From contig JAGIAD010000005.1 in NCBI GenBank assembly GCA_017745075.1, positions 186,001-250,000 of the forward strand: a DNA stretch of 64,000 nt. The letters are read 5' to 3'. A model generated the notes under the pieces. That model did no database searches. It saw only the letters and a program-made list of their open reading frames with translations, and was not told the DNA's origin. The position numbers and the translations under genes are program-made. This DNA is from Sphingobacteriaceae bacterium (GTDB lineage Bacteria > Bacteroidota > Bacteroidia > Sphingobacteriales > Sphingobacteriaceae). This document shows, in pieces, positions 60,175 through 64,000 of the stretch (the first letter of the stretch is position 1; every line of letters begins with the position of its first letter).

Positions 60175-61335
60175 TTGAAAAGAATAACCATATTAGGTTC
60201 TACAGGGAGCATAGGTACACAGGCACTTGAAGTGATTAGTGATCATCCTGCAGTTTTTAAAGTTGCAGTATTATCTGCACTGAAGAATGCTACATTACTC
60301 ATCCAGCAGGCGCTTAAATTTAATCCTGCTGTGGTGGTTATTTGCGATGAAAGTAAGTACCATGAAGTTAAAAATGCCCTGTCTGCTACCAATATTAAAG
60401 TTTTGGCAGGCGAGGCCGCTTTATCAGAAGTTGCTGCCTACAGCGATAGCGATATTGTACTCACTGCTTTAATGGGATCGGTAGGCTTAAAACCTACCAT
60501 TGCTGCTATAAAGGCCGGTAAAAACATTGCTTTAGCCAATAAGGAAACCTTGGTGGTGGCCGGTGAGCTGATTACCCAACTGGCTGCCGAACATGGGGTT
60601 AAGATTTTACCCGTAGATTCGGAACATTCGGCCATATTCCAGTGTCTGGTGGGCGAGGAGCAAAATGAGATCGAAAAAATTTACCTCACTGCTTCGGGCG
60701 GACCATTTTTAGGTAAAACGAAAGACTTTCTTTCAACAGTAAAAAAAGAGCAGGCCTTAAAACACCCTAACTGGGTTATGGGCGCTAAAATTACCATCGA
60801 TTCGGCTTCGTTGATGAACAAAGGCCTGGAAGTGATCGAAGCCAAATGGTTGTTTAACCTTGAGCCCGATCAGGTTGATGTGATTGTGCATCCTCAGTCC
60901 ATTATCCACTCACTGGTGCAATTCACCGACGGATCGATGAAAGCACAAATGGGGGTGCCTGATATGAAATTGCCCATCCAATACGCTTTAAATTATCCCG
61001 ACAGGCTAAAAAACAATTTTAAACGTTTTAATTTCTTTGAATATCCGAATTTCAGTTTTTTGAAAGCAGATATGGAAACTTTCAGGAACCTGGCACTTGC
61101 ATTTGATTCCTTAAGAAAGGGAGGCAATATGCCCTGCATTTTAAATGCTGCGAATGAAGTGGTTGTAGAAGCTTTTTTAAAAGATAAAATTGGTTTCCTG
61201 CAAATGAGCGAAGTAATTGAGCAGTGTATGGAAGAGATCGCTTTTATTGAAAAACCACAATTGAACGATTATTTAGAAACTGACAAACATAGCCGTATCT
61301 TAGCCGGCGAATTAGTAACAAAAAGTATAGTTTAA
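60175..61335 (+). CDS. dxr: 1-deoxy-D-xylulose 5-phosphate reductoisomerase
   Basis: Dxr makes 2-C-methylerythritol 4-phosphate from DXP with NADPH, the committed step of the MEP isoprenoid route. The start is TTG at 60175, yielding KRITILGSTGSIGTQAL, the NADPH loop. Next are ALANKETLVVAGELI, the substrate site PVDSEHSAIFQ, SGGPFLGKTKDF, and IHPQSIIHSLVQFTDGSMKAQMGVPDMKLPI with the metal and flexible loop. The 386 residues are the usual length. rseP follows 28 bases later. Confidence 0.96.
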   Translation: MKRITILGSTGSIGTQALEVISDHPAVFKVAVLSALKNATLLIQQALKFNPAVVVICDESKYHEVKNALSATNIKVLAGEAALSEVAAYSDSDIVLTALMGSVGLKPTIAAIKAGKNIALANKETLVVAGELITQLAAEHGVKILPVDSEHSAIFQCLVGEEQNEIEKIYLTASGGPFLGKTKDFLSTVKKEQALKHPNWVMGAKITIDSASLMNKGLEVIEAKWLFNLEPDQVDVIVHPQSIIHSLVQFTDGSMKAQMGVPDMKLPIQYALNYPDRLKNNFKRFNFFEYPNFSFLKADMETFRNLALAFDSLRKGGNMPCILNAANEVVVEAFLKDKIGFLQMSEVIEQCMEEIAFIEKPQLNDYLETDKHSRILAGELVTKSIV

Positions 61336-61363
61336 CATCTAACATAAAATTTTATAAGAGAAT

Positions 61364-62752
61364 ATGAATGGATTGATTATGGCGGGGCAGCTGCTGCTCG
61401 GATTGTCTATATTGGTAATTTTACACGAATTGGGACATTTCTTGGCGGCTAGGGCATTTGGTATTAAGGTAGAGAAATTTTATCTGTTTTTTGATGCCTG
61501 GGGTTTTAAACTCTTTAGTTTCAAAAAAGGTGATGTTGAATATGGGATAGGCTGGTTACCATTGGGCGGTTACGTTAAAATTGCCGGAATGATTGATGAG
61601 AGTATGGATACTGAGCAGATGGCATTGCCTGCACAGCCTTGGGAATTCCGCTCTAAACCAGCCTGGCAACGTTTAATTGTAATGCTTGGTGGTATTATCG
61701 TGAATGTAATTGTCGGTATTTTTATTTTTTGGATGCTGACTTTCAATATTGGCCAGAATTATACCATTAACGGTAAACTGAACGATGGTATTTCCGTTGG
61801 TAAAATCGGTAAGGAAATAGGTTTACAGAACGGCGATAAAATTTTAGCCATTAACGGTAATAAGCTGATCAAATTTGAAGATGCCATCTCAAGTAAGGTT
61901 TTGTTCGATGGCGCGCAACTCACCGTTTTAAGGGGCAGTAAAACCCTTTATATTGCTGTGCCTGATACCATTTTGAACAAAATATCCAAAAACGACAAGG
62001 AAAACTTTATTGCACCGCGTTACAGGATGCAAAGCGTAGATAAAGTTAGTGCGCCTGATGAAAAGGCAGATCAGCCATCGTTTTTTGATAAACTGTTTAA
62101 ACGTAAATTCGAAAAACCGGTATATCCTGCTTATGCTGCGGGTATCAAACCCGGCGATAGCATTTTATCGGTTAATGGTAAGTCCATTACTTTCTTCGAT
62201 CAGTTTAAAGAAGAAATTTCCCAGAATAAATTAAAGCCGGTTACCATCAAGGCATTGCGCAAAGGCAAAGAAATTACATTCGACCTTAAAGTGAGCAAAG
62301 AAGGAACAATCGGTATTATTCCTAATTTAAGTACCCCAGAAACAGCACATGTTGATTTTGGCTTTATAGAATCGTTGCCGGTAGGCGCCAGCATGGCCTG
62401 GAGTACTTTTGTTGATAATGCAAAAGGTATCGGTAAAATGATTACCGGTAAATTGAGTGCACGTAACATCAGCAGCCCTATCGGTATTGCAAAAGTGTAT
62501 GGCAGTACTTTCGACTGGGTTAAATTCTGGACCCTGACAGGATTAATCTCGATGGCACTGGCATTTATGAATCTATTGCCTATCCCTGGTCTTGATGGCG
62601 GTCATGTGGTATTTCTGCTGATTGAGATGGTACAACGCAAGCCTGTAAGTGAAAAAGTGCTGGAGCGGGCCCAGATTGTAGGTTTCGTGATTCTGATTTG
62701 TTTAATGGTATTTGCTTTTGGTAATGATATTCTAAAATCATTCGGTAAGTAA
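61364..62752 (+). CDS. rseP: Site-2 zinc metalloprotease RseP
   Basis: RseP cleaves anti-sigma factors and other membrane substrates within the bilayer. HELGHF with H21, E22 and H25 lies in the first helix. Two PDZ-like regions are seen at about 130-200 (GDKILAINGNKLIKFED) and 250-300 (AAGIKPGDSILSVNGKSITFF). NLLPIPGLDGGHVVFLL near 405 gives the third metal ligand. The 462 residues have four membrane segments. The gene follows dxr, a common pair in bacteria. Confidence 0.95.
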   Translation: MNGLIMAGQLLLGLSILVILHELGHFLAARAFGIKVEKFYLFFDAWGFKLFSFKKGDVEYGIGWLPLGGYVKIAGMIDESMDTEQMALPAQPWEFRSKPAWQRLIVMLGGIIVNVIVGIFIFWMLTFNIGQNYTINGKLNDGISVGKIGKEIGLQNGDKILAINGNKLIKFEDAISSKVLFDGAQLTVLRGSKTLYIAVPDTILNKISKNDKENFIAPRYRMQSVDKVSAPDEKADQPSFFDKLFKRKFEKPVYPAYAAGIKPGDSILSVNGKSITFFDQFKEEISQNKLKPVTIKALRKGKEITFDLKVSKEGTIGIIPNLSTPETAHVDFGFIESLPVGASMAWSTFVDNAKGIGKMITGKLSARNISSPIGIAKVYGSTFDWVKFWTLTGLISMALAFMNLLPIPGLDGGHVVFLLIEMVQRKPVSEKVLERAQIVGFVILICLMVFAFGNDILKSFGK

Positions 62753-62769
62753 AACCCAATTGATCATCT

Positions 62770-62816
62770 AGCCACAGGTGTGCAGCTCATTATAAAAGCA
62801 TATCTGTGGCTTTTTA
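62770..62816 (+). terminator. Intrinsic terminator of the dxr-rseP operon
   Basis: AGCCACAG (62770-62777) and CTGTGGCT (62804-62811) form an eight-bp stem followed by T residues; the loop of 26 bases is long. Confidence 0.65.
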
Positions 62817-62829
62817 ATTAAATACCCTT

Positions 62830-63366
62830 ATGAGCGAACAAAAACAACCCAATTATTTTGAGTTTTACGGACTTCCCGTACAGTTTAATCCCGATCAGCA
62901 GCAAGTGAAGGCTAAATTTTATGCTTTCAGTAAACAATACCATCCAGATTTTTATGCCAACGAAAGTGAAGAGAAACAGCAGGAGGTACTTGACCTGTCG
63001 ACATTGAACAATAAGGCATACCAGACATTGAGCAACGCTAAAAAATGCTTAAAATATGTGTTGGAGCTGAAAGGTGTTGTAGAAACAGATGAAGGTTATC
63101 AGCTACCCCAATCATTTTTAATGGAAATGATGGATATTAACGAGGCCCTGATGGATTTGCAGTTTGAACCCGATGCCGAAAAACTGGCTGAGGTACGCAA
63201 AAATATCGGAGCTATTGAAGAAGACCTGGAAAAGGAGAAGAAGGATTTAACAAACCAGTTCGATAACAGTCCGGCTGAAGCATCAGATGTTTTACTGGCT
63301 TCCATAAAAGATAATTTTTACCGCCAGAAATATATCGACAGGATCAGGGAAAAATTAACTCAATAA
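62830..63366 (+). CDS. hscB: Fe-S cluster co-chaperone HscB
   Basis: HscB is a J-domain co-chaperone that brings IscU to HscA for cluster transfer. The 178 residues start NYFEFYGLPVQFNPDQQQVKAKFYAFSKQYHPDFY, with HPD near residue 39, and then show the helical C-terminal half (KKCLKYVLELKGV and YRQKYIDRIREKL) that binds IscU. It is single, after the rseP terminator. iscX and a ferredoxin are earlier in the window, so the ISC genes are scattered. Confidence 0.9.
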   Translation: MSEQKQPNYFEFYGLPVQFNPDQQQVKAKFYAFSKQYHPDFYANESEEKQQEVLDLSTLNNKAYQTLSNAKKCLKYVLELKGVVETDEGYQLPQSFLMEMMDINEALMDLQFEPDAEKLAEVRKNIGAIEEDLEKEKKDLTNQFDNSPAEASDVLLASIKDNFYRQKYIDRIREKLTQ

Positions 63367-63676
63367 TAGGGGAGAGAGTCCGAAGTTGGATGTCGGAAGT
63401 CCGAAGATACTGTTGTAATACCTGATTGCCCAACTCTGTGTGCTCCGTGCCTTCACTCTATACCCTCTGTGGTTAAATTGTGTATTGCGTAGGTCAGGAT
63501 GTGATAACCGTTCGAGTCCTTTAATACTGGAAAGATTCTGAATCAGGTTCAGAATGATGGTTGCCTGTGCCTTAAACCTTAACCTTCTACCTTGTAAGAC
63601 ACCCGATTGTAAAATCATTTCTTAGTTTTTGAAGGCTAAATACTTTGTTTTACTTTCGGTGCAAACAATCAGATAC
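63367..63676. repeat. Gap with GTCCGAAG and AACCTTCTACC text
   Basis: The gap has AGTCCGAAGTTGGATGTCGG-type repeat near 63380, CTCCGTGCC words near 63440 (as at 12380) and AACCTTAACCTTCTACCTTG near 63577. No exact promoter box or gene is present; TACTTTG at 63640 is one base short of the -7 consensus. Confidence 0.6.
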
Positions 63677-63988
63677 ATGAACAGTTCACTTTCTATTTTT
63701 CGTAAGGTAGCCGTTGCCGAAGGGATTTCTTACCTGCTTTTATTATTTGTAGCGATGCCGTTAAAATATTTTGCCCATATGCCGCAGTATGTAAAGTATA
63801 CCGGCTGGGCGCATGGCGTGTTATTTGTACTCTATGCAGCTACTTTGGTGATGGCCTGGCAGGAACAAAAATGGAAATTCGGCAAAGCAGCCCTTATTTT
63901 CGTGGCTTCTTTATTGCCTTTTGCTCCTTTTATTGTAGACAGGAAGCTGAAAGATGAACGGCCTGAAAACGCAAGCGGCATACTATAA
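63677..63988 (+). CDS. DUF3817 membrane protein
   Basis: The 103-residue protein starts at ATG 63677 with NSSLSIFRKVAVAEGISYLLLLFVAMPLKYFAHMP. It has three membrane helices near 14-30, 45-62 and 71-90. The words AVAEG and YTGWAHGVLFVLYA are DUF3817 hallmarks. The family's role is unknown. A longer frame from TTG 63629 is less likely. The final stop lies 12 bases before the window end. Confidence 0.85.
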   Translation: MNSSLSIFRKVAVAEGISYLLLLFVAMPLKYFAHMPQYVKYTGWAHGVLFVLYAATLVMAWQEQKWKFGKAALIFVASLLPFAPFIVDRKLKDERPENASGIL

Positions 63989-64000
63989 GCCAGTTGCGGG

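Noticed and set aside
63505..63530. GTTCGAGTCC, like the T arm of a tRNA
   Set aside because: No acceptor stem, anticodon arm or CCA-compatible partner is found around it.
1..64000. CRISPR arrays, insertion sequences or prophage
   Set aside because: No evenly spaced repeats with unique spacers, transposase, integrase or phage structural gene was found on either strand.

Overview
The window looks like chromosomal DNA of a Bacteroidota bacterium, most like Pedobacter (Sphingobacteriaceae). The signs are a large TonB-dependent receptor with a carboxypeptidase-like N-terminal domain, GldC, DUF3810 and DUF4199 proteins, almost no Shine-Dalgarno sequences, and twelve exact copies of the Bacteroidota -7 promoter box TAnnTTTG just upstream of genes. 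No rRNA, tRNA, CRISPR array, prophage or insertion sequence was seen. The genus is inferred from gene content and style, not from a marker search.

Layout. 1-9.8 kb: a receptor cut by the window edge, a glycosyltransferase, miaE, a DUF3810 zincin-like membrane protein, a PIN-domain toxin-antitoxin pair, pyrC and a DEAD-box helicase. 9.9-12.3 kb: gldC, small membrane and envelope genes, a cupin and an alkyltransferase. 12.6-24.1 kb: cytochrome c maturation genes in two blocks (ccmB-ccmC-ccmD, then ccmE-ccmF), separated by a glutamate dehydrogenase and three exported proteins of unknown role. 24.1-31 kb: a DUF2520 oxidoreductase, 2Fe-2S ferredoxin, iscX, a KdsC-like phosphatase, a stress protein, an LTXXQ protein, maf, a CarboxypepD_reg-like protein, a Ppx/GppA phosphatase and a DUF72 protein. 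31.4-36 kb: dnaJ-grpE, an FtsE-like ATPase, and an acyl-CoA reductase divergent from a 4Fe-4S ferredoxin. 36-39 kb: small stress and wall genes and a WD40 protein.

39.2-47.5 kb is a complete histidine operon on the minus strand: hisG-hisD-hisC-hisB-(unknown membrane gene)-hisH-hisA-hisF-hisIE. Together these cover every step from PRPP and ATP to histidine. In front of hisG I find an unannotated 15-codon reading frame, MNLTLNHHLHLHHRR, preceded by a -7 box and running into a GC-rich hairpin with a U-rich tail. It looks like a histidine leader peptide and attenuator.

47.5-64 kb: an L,D-transpeptidase, a BatA-like protein translationally coupled to a dihydroorotase homologue that has lost its metal ligands, a DUF4199 protein, a broken Zeta-toxin cassette between two perfect 31-bp repeats, two family 2 glycosyltransferases, a GH3-like enzyme, dxr, rseP, hscB and a DUF3817 protein.

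A theme of the window is the load of short non-coding repeats (REP-like palindromes and low-complexity text) in the gaps. Several appear to have become coding: the starts of HisB and HisH and the ends of HisD and the DUF3810 protein read straight out of such repeats.
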